Shown here piece by piece: positions 1 through 8,470 of a stretch of DNA of 64,000 nt. The stretch is from Clostridium simiarum. Its GTDB lineage: Bacteria; Bacillota; Clostridia; Clostridiales; Clostridiaceae. How positions within the stretch are numbered: the first letter of the stretch is position 1; each line of letters starts with the position of its first letter. The DNA lies in the NCBI RefSeq assembly GCF_018919175.1, contig NZ_JAHLQL010000001.1:1426001-1490000 (forward strand), in the 5' to 3' direction. Below the pieces are notes generated by a model that worked only from the letters and a program-made list of their open reading frames with translations, was not told the DNA's origin and did not search any database. A program made the translations under genes and the position numbers.

Positions 1-332
1 GTCATATGGGCATCATGACCACAAGCATGCATATATCCCTTATTCAAAGACTTAAACTCTAAACCCGTTTCCTCTTCAATTTTTAGACAATCCATATCAG
101 CCCTTAACAATATAGTTTTGCCAGGACTTGTTCCTCTTAATGTACCTATAACCCCAGTGACGCCAATTTCTCTTTGTACCTCTAATCCCATAGCCTCTAA
201 TTTTTCGGCAATTACCTCTGAGGTTCTAATCTCCTCTAGAGCAAATTCAGGATGGGCATGAATATCACGTCTTATATGTATAAGTTCCTCTTTTATATCT
301 TCAGCTTTTTTTAAAACTAGTTCTTGTAACAA
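1..332 (-). CDS. M20 family amidohydrolase/peptidase, N-terminal part (runs off left edge)
   Basis: The first 110 codons of a minus-strand gene are present; the rest lies beyond the window. The translation begins LQELVLKKAEDIKEEL after a TTG start that has a strong GGGGGAGG ribosome binding site. It shows typical M20 amidohydrolase (HipO/AmaA-like) landmarks: RRDIHAHPEFALEE near residue 22, LLRADMDCLKIEEETG near residue 80, and the first metal-ligand motif MHACGHDAHM at the truncated end. Enzymes of this family hydrolyse N-acyl amino acids or related amides with one or two metal ions. Substrate cannot be told from this fragment. No ATG precedes the TTG in frame close to the ribosome binding site. 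Confidence 0.85.
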   Translation of the reverse strand, partial: MLQELVLKKAEDIKEELIHIRRDIHAHPEFALEEIRTSEVIAEKLEAMGLEVQREIGVTGVIGTLRGTSPGKTILLRADMDCLKIEEETGLEFKSLNKGYMHACGHDAHM

Positions 333-558
333 ATTACCTCCCCCTTTATAATAAGATTTTTGTCTACATTATAATACTAATACAATATATAAATCAAAGG
401 ATTTATTATAAGTTTTTTAGCGTAAATCTATCTTTTACATTTAATAGGATCATAAAGTATTGTAACCATTAATGAAGGAATGAATAACATATTAATAGAT
501 TTATCCTAGGAATATATTTAAGCAAATGCTTTCCTAAGATACAAAGGCAGGTGTTATT

Positions 559-1176
559 ATGTTAGAATCTATATTGCTAGTGCTAGCAGTATCTCTTGAT
601 GCTTTTGTGGCTAGTATTGCCTATGGAACAAATAAAATAAAAGTACCTTTTATATCCGTTACTATTATTAATATTATTTGTTCGTCTTTTCTTGGTTTAT
701 CACTTTTATTTGGTTCTATAGTAAAAAAATTTATACCAGGAAATATTACATCAATAATAAGCTTTTCCATACTACTGCTATTAGGTATATATTACTTATT
801 TCAAGGTCTTGTTAAAAATTATATAGGAAAAAATTCAAGTAAGAGAGTAGATTTAAAGCTATTTAATTTTAGATTTATAATAGATATTTATGCTGATGAA
901 ACTAAGGCTGATATTAATAATTCAAAGACTCTTGACCCCAAAGAGGCCTTTTATCTTGCAGTAGCCCTTTCTTTAGACTCCTTAGCTGTAGGATTTGGAA
1001 GCAGCTTAGGTGACATAAATTACTTCCAAGTAATAGTGTTATCTTTAATTTGTGGTATATTTTCTATATGGACAGGAACTTTTTTAGGTAGAAAGTTTGC
1101 TGAAAAATCAAAGATTGACTTATCCTGGCTAGGTGGAATAATGCTTATAATTTTATCTGTTTTAAAGGTAATATAA
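559..1176 (+). CDS. ytaF: Sporulation membrane protein YtaF (MntP-like family)
   Basis: A 205-residue polytopic membrane protein with two internally similar halves, each carrying an acidic transmembrane motif: LAVSLDAFVASIAYG near residue 10 and LAVALSLDSLAVGFGSSLG near residue 135. This is the arrangement of the MntP/YtaF family. MntP proteins export Mn2+, while YtaF is a sporulation-associated membrane protein in Bacillus and Clostridium; its transport substrate is not settled. The central linker (residues about 90-125) is hydrophilic, as in YtaF rather than the shorter MntP. It is monocistronic and faces the converging PAP2 phosphatase gene, with a structured repeat between them. Confidence 0.8.
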   Translation: MLESILLVLAVSLDAFVASIAYGTNKIKVPFISVTIINIICSSFLGLSLLFGSIVKKFIPGNITSIISFSILLLLGIYYLFQGLVKNYIGKNSSKRVDLKLFNFRFIIDIYADETKADINNSKTLDPKEAFYLAVALSLDSLAVGFGSSLGDINYFQVIVLSLICGIFSIWTGTFLGRKFAEKSKIDLSWLGGIMLIILSVLKVI

Positions 1177-1210
1177 TCTTTTTAAATTAAAGGATTAATC
1201 CTCTAATAAA

Positions 1211-1344
1211 TTTATCCGATGACTCCCCGTTCTAATACTCATAACTTCTTAAAAGTTGGAGTAAGGAGAGAGTACATCCCTTGATAAGGATTTCTAGGTT
1301 CAGAGGTAGTCAAAACTCCCTCTGAAGCCAAGAATTCTGTTTAT
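1211..1344 (+). repeat. Structured intergenic repeat, copy 1 (full length, divergent)
   Basis: Member of the TTTATCC...CTGTTTAT family. The second hairpin has TTCAGA pairing with TCTGAA where most other copies have TTTAGA with TCTAAA, a compensatory base change. The first hairpin is weaker in this copy. It lies between the convergent ytaF and PAP2 genes. No reading frame is evident. Confidence 0.8.
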
Positions 1345-1422
1345 TAGCCACTTAAAAGACTTTTATTCTTAATTAAACCAATAAAAATAAATATTTTAAT
1401 TAAAATAATATTCCCCTTTAAA

Positions 1423-1465
1423 ATTAAAATAGATCTCATTAATAAATAGTGAGATCTATTTTAAT
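1423..1465 (-). terminator. Bidirectional rho-independent terminator
   Basis: Perfect 16-bp stem ATTAAAATAGATCTCA / TGAGATCTATTTTAAT with a short loop, placed just past the stop codon of the PAP2 phosphatase gene. The A/T arms give U-runs on both strands. Confidence 0.75.
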
Positions 1466-1486
1466 ATGTAAGTATATTTTAAATTG

Positions 1487-2011
1487 TTAGTCCGCAATTA
1501 TAAACTTTCTTAAGTACCTTCTATACACAAAGTTTATAATAAACACTAATATATATCCACCAATAACATCTAAAGGATAATGATTTCCCACATAAATTCT
1601 AGCTATACCAACCATTATAGATAAAGCTGTTAAAAATATACCTATAAGATTATCATAGGAAAATAATCCTACCGAAATACTCATAGTCCCCATAGCATGG
1701 TTACTAGGGAAGGATGCGTTGCTCTTATGGTCTATTAGTAAATTTACCTTATTATTAACAAAAGGCCTGTCCACATAAAATACTTTACCTAAAATAAAGC
1801 TTAATATCATACTAAGTACAGTTATTATTAGAGTTTCAGTGGCACATTGAACGGGAAATCTTTTCTTTTTATATATTCCTATTACGAATATAGCTAGCAA
1901 AAATGCCATAGATACATAAGGTCCATACTTAGAAAATCCTATCATTATTTTATCTAATACCTTATTATGATTTGCTAAATTATTTATTGCATAAAAAACA
2001 TAACTATTCAT
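1487..2011 (-). CDS. PAP2 family undecaprenyl-diphosphate phosphatase (BcrC-like)
   Basis: A 174-residue membrane protein with all three phosphatase motifs of the PAP2 superfamily: KVFYVDRP (76-83), FPSNH (101-105) and RIYVGNHYPLD (138-148). The Lys/Arg, His and Arg/His/Asp catalytic residues are intact. Five or six hydrophobic segments flank the motifs, placing the active site on the outer face of the membrane. Size and motif spacing match BcrC-type enzymes that recycle undecaprenyl diphosphate to the lipid carrier used in peptidoglycan and teichoic acid synthesis. Another lipid phosphate substrate cannot be excluded. It is monocistronic. Confidence 0.8.
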   Translation of the reverse strand: MNSYVFYAINNLANHNKVLDKIMIGFSKYGPYVSMAFLLAIFVIGIYKKKRFPVQCATETLIITVLSMILSFILGKVFYVDRPFVNNKVNLLIDHKSNASFPSNHAMGTMSISVGLFSYDNLIGIFLTALSIMVGIARIYVGNHYPLDVIGGYILVFIINFVYRRYLRKFIIAD

Positions 2012-2096
2012 TCGATTCCTCCATAGATTTTCCTTTGTTTATTCAAACTATATACGTAATTTAATAGAGTAAGTTACATTAATTATACTTTGTATT

Positions 2097-2229
2097 TTTA
2101 TCCCATGACTACCGCTCTAATACTACCACCTTCTTCAAAGTGGGAATAAAGAGCGGCTACGTCCCTGGATAACGATTTCTAAGCTTTAGACGGAGTAAAA
2201 ACTCCTTCTAAAGGTAAGAACTCTGTTTA
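2097..2229 (+). repeat. Structured intergenic repeat, copy 2 (tandem with copy 3)
   Basis: A full-length unit. Hairpin A closes with TTATCC / GGATAA and has an inner stem CCGCTCT / AGAGCGG. Hairpin B is CTTTAGA-GGAGT / ACTCC-TCTAAAG with an AAAA loop. It is followed head-to-tail by an almost identical unit with a period of 129 bp, the shared TTTAT forming the junction. Confidence 0.9.
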
Positions 2230-2359
2230 TCCGATGACTACCGCTCTAATACTCCCATCTTCTTCAAAGTGGGAGTAAAGAGCGGTTACGTCCCTGGATA
2301 ACGATTTCTAAGCTTTAGACGGAGTAAAAACTCCTTCTAAAGGTAAGAACTCTGTTTAT
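2226..2359 (+). repeat. Structured intergenic repeat, copy 3 (tandem with copy 2)
   Basis: Nearly identical to the unit immediately before it. The few differences fall mostly in loops, and the inner stem CCGCTCT / AGAGCGG is conserved. The pair looks like a recent tandem duplication. It lies between the PAP2 gene start and the ArsC-like gene end. Confidence 0.9.
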
Positions 2360-2429
2360 ATAACTCTATGATTACTATATATAGCCTAGCCTCATTTACT
2401 TATATAATATTTCTCACTAAAATTTTGCA

Positions 2430-2768
2430 TCATTCCCATGTCTTCCAAAGTTCTGGCTCATATCCTACTGTAGCCTGTTTACCATTACGCACTATAGGAG
2501 TCCTATATAACTTTGGATTATTTAAAAGAAGCTCCTCCCTTGTGCTGTCACTTCTAATATGTTGAAGATTTAATCTTTCATATTCCTTACTTTCTTTATT
2601 TATTAAATTCCCTAAACCTACAGCTGCTTTTACGCTTTGTAGTTCGCCTTTACTTAATGACTTTTCATTCAAATCAATAAATTGATATTTAATCTTTCTC
2701 TCTTTAAAATACCTCTCAGCCTTTTTAGTATCAAAGCATTTTTTAATACCGAAAATTTGAATATTCAT
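2430..2768 (-). CDS. ArsC/Spx/YffB-family thioredoxin-fold protein
   Basis: A 112-residue protein beginning MNIQIFGIKKCFDTKKAERYF, the ArsC/Spx thioredoxin-fold signature with a single N-terminal active-site Cys (residue 11) and no CXXC. Near the end, KLYRTPIVRNGKQATVGYEPE contains the cis-Pro loop (TPIV). Such proteins are arsenate reductase-like or Spx-like. The lack of further conserved Cys residues and of a paired RNA-polymerase-contact region means neither role can be assigned. It is 25 bp downstream of the helicase gene on the same strand and may be cotranscribed with it. Confidence 0.75.
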   Translation of the reverse strand: MNIQIFGIKKCFDTKKAERYFKERKIKYQFIDLNEKSLSKGELQSVKAAVGLGNLINKESKEYERLNLQHIRSDSTREELLLNNPKLYRTPIVRNGKQATVGYEPELWKTWE

Positions 2769-2793
2769 CCCTAAACATTCTCCTTAATACTAT

Positions 2794-3939
2794 TTACTCT
2801 TCTCCCTTTTCAACTTTACCTTTATAAATATATTTTTCAGTAATAGATATATTGAAGCTTTCTTCATATTTCTTTATAAGATTTTCTTCTTTAGTATCTA
2901 CCAATGAAAATACTTCTCCTGTTTCTCCTGCTCTTCCCACTCTTCCAGTTCTATGAAGATAATCTTTTGGATCTTTAGGCATATCTAAATTTATAACATG
3001 AGTTATACCCTTAATATCTAATCCTCTAGCCGCAATATCAGAAGCAACTAATACTTGTATGCTACCTTTTCTAAAATTTTGTAAAGCTCTTTTTCTATCT
3101 TCCTTTTCATTACTGCCATGAATTGCATCCACCTTTATATTATGAAACCTAAGTTTTTCAAGGGTAATATCTACATCATAGCTATTATTAATAAAAACAA
3201 TGGCTCTTTTAGGATTTAATGCATGTACAAGCTTTCTTAAGGTTTCTATTTTCTTTCTATTTTCAGTAATTACATAGCTGTGAATTATATCTTCATTAAC
3301 AGCATTTTTATTTTTAACTCTTACTATAGTTAACTCTTCCACTAAAGTTTTAGCTACATCTAAAGTTTTACCTGTTAATGTTGCTGAAAACATCATAACT
3401 CTAGTATCTTTTGGAGTGCTTTTTATTATATCCTTTATATAAGGAAGGTTATTTTTATCTAAAAGTTTATCTACTTCATCAATAACAATGTGCTTTATAG
3501 TGTGAGCAGATATTTTCTTTTTCCTTATTAAATCTAATATCCTTCCAGATGAGCCTACCAAAATATGAGGCTTAGTCTTTAATTTGTCTATCTGTCTTGT
3601 AATATTAGCACTTCCTATTAAAGGTGTAGATGTAACCTCTATACCAGAATTATTTCTTAAATCTCCAATAGTATTATGTATTTGCATTGAAAGCTCATGG
3701 GTTGGAGCTATTATTATACACTGCATCTCTTTTTTATTTATATCTATTTTTTCTATTATAGGCAAAAGATAGGCTAAAGTTTTTCCTGTACCTGTTTCAG
3801 ATTGCCCTATTAAATTCTTTCCCTCTAAAGCTAAAGGAATTATCTTTTCTTGAATTTCAGTAGGTTTTTTAATACCTAAATTGCTTAGTCCATTTATCAT
3901 TTCTTGTCTTATATTAAGACCTTCAAAATTAATCTCCAT
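2794..3939 (-). CDS. DEAD-box family ATP-dependent RNA helicase (DEVD variant)
   Basis: A 381-residue two-domain RNA helicase. It starts at MEINFEGLNI, preceded by GAAAGAGGT, rather than at the in-frame ATG 45 nt upstream that has no ribosome binding site. Motifs in order: Q motif around KKPTEIQEKIIP (25-36), Walker A SETGTGKT (47-54), PTHEL (79-83), DEVD in place of DEAD (153-156), SAT, ARGLDI and HRTGRVGRAG. The extra C-terminal RNA-binding domain of DbpA or CsdA is absent. Such minimal DEAD-box proteins unwind short RNA duplexes during ribosome assembly or RNA decay, often in the cold. The DEVD change keeps the Mg/ATP-contacting acidic residues. Confidence 0.9.
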   Translation of the reverse strand: MEINFEGLNIRQEMINGLSNLGIKKPTEIQEKIIPLALEGKNLIGQSETGTGKTLAYLLPIIEKIDINKKEMQCIIIAPTHELSMQIHNTIGDLRNNSGIEVTSTPLIGSANITRQIDKLKTKPHILVGSSGRILDLIRKKKISAHTIKHIVIDEVDKLLDKNNLPYIKDIIKSTPKDTRVMMFSATLTGKTLDVAKTLVEELTIVRVKNKNAVNEDIIHSYVITENRKKIETLRKLVHALNPKRAIVFINNSYDVDITLEKLRFHNIKVDAIHGSNEKEDRKRALQNFRKGSIQVLVASDIAARGLDIKGITHVINLDMPKDPKDYLHRTGRVGRAGETGEVFSLVDTKEENLIKKYEESFNISITEKYIYKGKVEKGEE

Positions 3940-4057
3940 ATTTATACCTCTTTCACTAAACTCCGTAATTATTAATTTTATCAATAGTTTTCTCTATTGT
4001 CAAAAAACTTATTATTAATTGTATTTCTATTATTTATATATTTAAAACTTAATAAAC

Positions 4058-4117
4058 TTATCCCATCCCTACCATTGATAATGGTATTTTACCTGAACCT
4101 AAGAATCACTTCATAAA
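4058..4117 (+). repeat. Structured intergenic repeat, copy 4 (internally deleted)
   Basis: Begins TTATCCCATCCCTACCATTG and ends ACCTGAACCTAAGAATCACTTC. These ends match the start and finish of copy 8 (12237-12403), with the middle missing. It retains a short hairpin ACCATT / AATGGT. It is 15 bp from copy 5. Confidence 0.6.
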
Positions 4118-4132
4118 AAAAGAACAGTAGAT

Positions 4133-4208
4133 TTTATCCGATGACTCACCTCTCTAATACTCCCATCTTCTTCAAAGTAGGAATAAAGAGTGGCTACGTC
4201 ACTGGATA
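4133..4208 (+). repeat. Structured intergenic repeat, copy 5 (3'-truncated)
   Basis: Only the first hairpin of the family is present, from TTTATCCGATGACT to the closing GGATA. The second hairpin is missing. It is between the helicase and DUF2304 genes. Confidence 0.7.
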
Positions 4209-4288
4209 TAAAATCACTGCATCTTTAATCAATCTTACGAAATACCTATAAAAGCTAATACTCTTTTATTAGCAAATTTCACTTTGCC

Positions 4289-4654
4289 TTAAGAATCCTT
4301 TAATTTTTCTTTAGATAACTCTTCAAACTTAAGTTTCAAAATTCCAACTTCTTGAACTAAGTCCTTTATAGTACTAGATTTTTTTGAAATAGTTAATGTT
4401 AAAGTAAAATTGATTACTAATAAGAAAAATATAACTAAAAGAAAAATTGTATTAACTGGCTCTTCAATATGTAAGAGCTTAGATATATTAGTTAAAATCT
4501 TAGGAAATATAGAAAATAATATAAATGTTAAACTTGCTAATACCCAAACAATACTATATCTTAGCTGTAGTTTATAACTCATTATCATTTTAGAAATAAA
4601 TATAAAAAAACTTATAGATACAACTAAAAGAATAATTTGTAGCTGAAAATTCAT
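4289..4654 (-). CDS. DUF2304 family small membrane protein
   Basis: A 121-residue protein with three predicted transmembrane helices (about 5-22, 33-52 and 68-88) followed by a charged, helical C-terminus. The pattern, including RYSIVWVLASL in the second helix, is that of DUF2304 proteins. Those proteins commonly sit next to GT2 glycosyltransferases that charge polyprenyl phosphate with sugars. Here it lies 36 bp downstream of exactly such a GT2 gene on the same strand. A role as membrane partner of the glycosyltransferase is inferred from context; no enzymatic motif is visible. Confidence 0.7.
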   Translation of the reverse strand: MNFQLQIILLVVSISFFIFISKMIMSYKLQLRYSIVWVLASLTFILFSIFPKILTNISKLLHIEEPVNTIFLLVIFFLLVINFTLTLTISKKSSTIKDLVQEVGILKLKFEELSKEKLKDS

Positions 4655-4690
4655 AAAAAATATCCTCCAAAATGTTAATTATAGATTACA

Positions 4691-5380
4691 TTATTTACTT
4701 GAAATTGAGGTAAAGCATATCGCCATGGAAACTTTTATCATGTAATATATGGATTTAATAAAATTTATTGAAGATACTCCACTTTGCCTCTCATTCATAA
4801 TAACAGGTATTTCTTTAATTTTTAATTTCTTTTTGGCAAGTTGTACCAAGGTTTCTGGCTCTGGATAATCTGTAGGATACCTAGTTGCAAACATTTTAAT
4901 AACAGCTCTATCACAGGCTCTAAAGCCAGAGGTAGGGTCTGTTATCTTTTTTTTAGAAACTAAATGTATAAGTTTAGAAAAATAGGTTATCCCCATTCTT
5001 CTTGCAAAAGTTGATTGAAAACCTGCTTTGTCTATAAATCTAGATCCCAAACAAAGATTTGCTCCTTTATTAATCTCTTCGATAAGAGCTTCTATATATG
5101 AGGGATTATGCTGACCATCTCCATCAACTTGTATTGCAATATCATAGTTATTATAATAAGCAAATTTATATCCTGTCTGAACTGCCCCTCCAATTCCTAA
5201 ATTAGAACTTAAATCTATTTTGTAAACTGGTGGCTCAAAGCTAATAAATCTCGTATTATCTTTAGAACAGTCATTTACAATTAAAATATCACAGAAATTA
5301 CAATGTTTTTTTATATCATATACTAATTTCTCCAAATTCTTTTCTTCATTAAAGGCAGGAATAATGATCAATACCTTCAT
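4691..5380 (-). CDS. GT2 family glycosyltransferase, dolichol/polyprenyl-phosphate sugar synthase type
   Basis: A 229-residue soluble glycosyltransferase with a GT-A fold. It starts MKVLIIIPAFNEEKNL, has VNDCSKDNT after the second strand, and carries the DxD-type metal motif DGDGQHN at 86-92. LGSRF and DPTSGFRACDR further on are typical of dolichol-phosphate mannose synthase-like and GtrB-like enzymes, which transfer a sugar from a nucleotide donor to a polyprenyl phosphate at the inner membrane face. There is no C-terminal transmembrane pair, so the adjoining DUF2304 protein may anchor it. Acceptor and sugar are unknown. The divergent gene at 5713 encodes a large membrane protein that could use the lipid-linked sugar. 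Confidence 0.8.
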   Translation of the reverse strand: MKVLIIIPAFNEEKNLEKLVYDIKKHCNFCDILIVNDCSKDNTRFISFEPPVYKIDLSSNLGIGGAVQTGYKFAYYNNYDIAIQVDGDGQHNPSYIEALIEEINKGANLCLGSRFIDKAGFQSTFARRMGITYFSKLIHLVSKKKITDPTSGFRACDRAVIKMFATRYPTDYPEPETLVQLAKKKLKIKEIPVIMNERQSGVSSINFIKSIYYMIKVSMAICFTSISSK

Positions 5381-5712
5381 TTAAAATTTACTCCTTTGTT
5401 CTTATTATTTTTAAAAATTGTCTTTATCAACTAGTAATTTTTTTGAAATGATTATGTGCATATAAATTATATCATATAGTTATAACAAATAAGTTAACAG
5501 ATTTATAAAATATTGTATTTTTGTTTTTTTTTGAAAATAATCTTTTAAATTCTAAAAATTATACTTTTTTTTAATAATATATGTTATTATGTAAAAGGGT
5601 TATATTAAAATGTACCACTTTTTCCATAATAATACTTTTTATAATAACTTAATATGTTATTTTTTAATATTTAGTGTTATTTTTCATTAAAATTTTACGA
5701 GGTGATATATCA
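5381..5712. other. AT-rich divergent intergenic region
   Basis: About 330 bp between two divergent genes, with very high A+T and several T-runs. It must hold both promoters, but the base composition makes any single -35/-10 call unreliable. I see no operator, repeat copy or reading frame. Confidence 0.5.
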
Positions 5713-7464
5713 ATGAATACCAAATTTAATAATTCTTTATTAAGTATACTTTTAGGTATTATTTATAGTTTTACACTATCTTTATACATTAATCCAAATA
5801 ATAATAATCGGGTACTTATACCTATGTTTTTTATTGTTCCATTGACCATATTCTTCAATAAAATAATAGATGAATTACCTAATAAATTTAATAGCTTAAG
5901 CAAAAAAAATAAAATGTTAGTACCTATTTTTTCTTTTATATCATGCTTAGGATATAAGCTTGTATTTATATCCTATGTAAATTACTTATTACCTTATCCA
6001 ACTATTATTAATTATTCAATAAAACTATTTATGTTTTTATTATTATATACTTCTTTTTTAATATTTTTTATAGCACTTTTGCAGGTTCAAATTCCAGTGA
6101 AACATGAAGTGATACCTAAAAAAAGAATACTTATCTATGCTATTCCTTTTATTATATTAGGCATTTTTTACTTACTTTCATTTTATCCAGGGGTTATGAC
6201 AGCAGACTCAATGAATCAATGGACTCAAATATCAAAGGGTGTTTATTATGATTCTAACCCTGTAGTACATACCTTATTCACTTATTTGATTACGAGAATA
6301 TGGTATTCTCCTGCTGCGGTTGTTATAGTACAGGTATTTATTATGTCTACAATTATTGGATATTGCATGTATAGTTTTGAAAAACTTGGTGTAGATAAAA
6401 AGATTTTGTATTTAGTTACTTTAGCCATGGCTCTGAATCCCGTTAATGGCATAATGTTTGTAACATTATGGAAGGATATAATCTATACTGGCTTTATACT
6501 TTTATTTACAATGCTTATTATAAACATTGTTATTACTAATAATGAATGGATAAATACTAAAAAAAATCTTATTTATTTTATACTTTGTTCTCTTGGAGTT
6601 GTTTTATTTAGGCATAATGGTTTATTGCCCCTATTTGTAACTTTAACTATATTAATAATATTAAATATAAAAAAATCAAAGCCTTATGTAATAACCTTTA
6701 TTTCTGTTTTAGCCATTTTTCTTTTAATAAAAGGACCTATTTATAAAATAATTGGTATAGAGCCTGCCTCTTCTAGTGAGGCTTTTGGAATACCTACACA
6801 ACAAATTGCGGCAGTTATAAAAAATAATGGTTACTTAACAGAAGATCAATTAAAAAAGGCAGAGGAAATAATGCCTCTAAATTCATGGGCGGAAAACTAT
6901 ATGCCTGGAAATGTGGACTATATAAAATTCCATAAAGATTTTAATGTTGATAAGCTAATGGAAGATAAAATGGGATTTCTTAAGCTATGGGCTGGTGCCT
7001 GCATTCAAAATCCTAAAATTGCTCTTAAAGCTTATGGTTCTCAAACTGCCATAGGTTGGTCAGTTAAAGGATATGTGAATTGGGGTAGTAGAGAGATTTC
7101 AGAAAACTCTCTAGGTTTAAAACAGACTATTTTAAGTAATACCCTAACTAAAATTGGAAATAAGTTTTTAAATTTAACTCAAAAATCTGATTTGACATAC
7201 TTCTTTTGGAAACCAGCTTTTCAAATGTTTTTTATGATATTATTTGCTTTTGTAGCCATATTACGAAATGGTTCAAAAACCATTCTTGTAATTTTGCCAG
7301 TACTACTAAATGCAGCAACCATATTTATAGCTACCCCAGCTCAAGATTTTAGATATTTATATGCCAACATATTAGTTTATTTAGTAACTATTTTGTTTTC
7401 TTTTATTAAAATAGATACTTCTAAAAAAAATATTTCTTCTATACCTAATATAAGTGAAAAATAA
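5713..7464 (+). CDS. Large polytopic membrane protein, DUF6020/GT-C-like
   Basis: A 583-residue membrane protein with about a dozen hydrophobic segments and one larger extracytoplasmic loop (about 350-470). The start is the ATG preceded by GAGGTGATAT, 39 nt inside the longest possible frame. FYPGVMTADSMNQW near residue 160 and FRHNGLLPL near residue 300 resemble DUF6020-type proteins and the loop region of GT-C glycosyltransferases such as ArnT/PMT, where an acidic residue after the first helices is catalytic. A lipid-linked-sugar transferase role is inferred from the divergent GT2/DUF2304 pair. I cannot confirm it from motifs. An alternative is a transporter-like envelope protein. Confidence 0.6.
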   Translation: MNTKFNNSLLSILLGIIYSFTLSLYINPNNNNRVLIPMFFIVPLTIFFNKIIDELPNKFNSLSKKNKMLVPIFSFISCLGYKLVFISYVNYLLPYPTIINYSIKLFMFLLLYTSFLIFFIALLQVQIPVKHEVIPKKRILIYAIPFIILGIFYLLSFYPGVMTADSMNQWTQISKGVYYDSNPVVHTLFTYLITRIWYSPAAVVIVQVFIMSTIIGYCMYSFEKLGVDKKILYLVTLAMALNPVNGIMFVTLWKDIIYTGFILLFTMLIINIVITNNEWINTKKNLIYFILCSLGVVLFRHNGLLPLFVTLTILIILNIKKSKPYVITFISVLAIFLLIKGPIYKIIGIEPASSSEAFGIPTQQIAAVIKNNGYLTEDQLKKAEEIMPLNSWAENYMPGNVDYIKFHKDFNVDKLMEDKMGFLKLWAGACIQNPKIALKAYGSQTAIGWSVKGYVNWGSREISENSLGLKQTILSNTLTKIGNKFLNLTQKSDLTYFFWKPAFQMFFMILFAFVAILRNGSKTILVILPVLLNAATIFIATPAQDFRYLYANILVYLVTILFSFIKIDTSKKNISSIPNISEK

Positions 7465-7470
7465 AATCTA

Positions 7471-7530
7471 TTACCCTATGACTATCCTTAACTCCAATGT
7501 TTTTTTTAAATTAGAGTTAAGGATAGCTTC
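7471..7530 (+). repeat. Structured intergenic repeat, copy 6 (first hairpin only), possible terminator
   Basis: Reads TTACCCTATGACTATCC..., keeping the family's CC-TATGACT opening. The inner stem is replaced by a different but perfect 13-bp pair CTATCCTTAACTC / GAGTTAAGGATAG. It sits 6 bp after the stop codon of the large membrane protein gene and may have been co-opted as its transcript end. Confidence 0.6.
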
Positions 7531-7696
7531 TATTAAAATTAGTTTTTAAGCTTTTCTGATTTTAAACTAAAAGGATATTTTCATCAATATGAATACTGTC
7601 TTAGGACAAGTTTCACTTGATTAGCTTATAATACTTTAACAAAACATAGCTTTGTACTATAATCAAAATATACTAAAGTATATATGGAGGTTTATT

Positions 7697-8416
7697 ATGT
7701 TCAGAACAATAGCTTGGTATACTCACTTTGCAACAAGTTTAATCAGTAAAATTCCAGCTATGTATAAGGTTAAATCTTTAGAAAAGCAAGGAAAAACAAC
7801 TGAAAGAGATGAATATATCCACAAAACTACATCAAAATGGGCAATGTCCCATGTTAAAATGAGCGGTGCAAAGGTTAAGGTTCATGGAGAAGAAAATATT
7901 CCAAAGGATATTCCTGTACTATTTATTAGTAACCATCAAGGGAATTTTGATATTGCACTATTTATGAGTTACATAGATAAACCTAAAGGGTATGTAGCAA
8001 AAATTGAAATGAAAAAAATACCTTTACTTAGAAACTGGATGGAATATATGAATTGTATTTTTATGGATAGAAGCAGTTTAAAAAAATCTGCTGAAGCCAT
8101 TATAGAGGGAATAAAAATTCTTAAAAATGGACATTCTTTAGTAATATTTCCTGAGGGCACAAGAAGCAGAGGGAATAAAATAGGAGAATTCAAAGCAGGA
8201 AGCTTTAAACTAGCTACCAAAGCTAAGGTACCTATTGTTCCAGTTACAATAAAAGGCTCCTATAAGCTTATGGAGGAAAACGGAAATAGAATTAAACCTG
8301 CTGATGTGGAGATATTTATACATCCTATGATAGAAACAAAAAATCTTTCAAAGGAAGATTTAGATGTTCTACCTGATAAAGTTAAAAAAATTATTGAAAA
8401 GAATCTTTTAAATTAA
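7697..8416 (+). CDS. plsC: 1-acyl-sn-glycerol-3-phosphate acyltransferase
   Basis: A 239-residue PlsC-family acyltransferase, which adds the second acyl chain to lysophosphatidic acid to make phosphatidic acid. The catalytic HX4D motif is NHQGNFD (His80, Asp85) and the glycerophosphate-binding motif is FPEGTRSR (151-158). The ATG at 7697 is chosen because TGGAGG lies just before it; a longer in-frame version from 7652 lacks a ribosome binding site. A short hydrophobic N-terminus is present. A plausible TATAAT -10 box lies at about 7627, upstream of the gene. It appears monocistronic and ends in a strong bidirectional terminator. Confidence 0.9.
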   Translation: MFRTIAWYTHFATSLISKIPAMYKVKSLEKQGKTTERDEYIHKTTSKWAMSHVKMSGAKVKVHGEENIPKDIPVLFISNHQGNFDIALFMSYIDKPKGYVAKIEMKKIPLLRNWMEYMNCIFMDRSSLKKSAEAIIEGIKILKNGHSLVIFPEGTRSRGNKIGEFKAGSFKLATKAKVPIVPVTIKGSYKLMEENGNRIKPADVEIFIHPMIETKNLSKEDLDVLPDKVKKIIEKNLLN

Positions 8417-8430
8417 AATTATTTAAAGAA

Positions 8431-8470
8431 AAAGAAGCAGTTTCACAAAAATGAAACTGCTTCTTTAATT
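8431..8470. terminator. Bidirectional rho-independent terminator
   Basis: AAGAAGCAGTTTC / GAAACTGCTTCTT, a 13-bp stem with a 7-nt loop between convergent plsC and the deacetylase gene, serving both. Confidence 0.85.

Noticed and set aside
153..558. Regulatory RNA upstream of ytaF
   Set aside because: The region between the amidohydrolase start and ytaF is AT-rich with only short imperfect palindromes; nothing supports a riboswitch.
2368..2565. A 65-codon plus-strand frame after repeat copy 3
   Set aside because: It lies mostly antisense to the ArsC-like gene and lacks a ribosome binding site.
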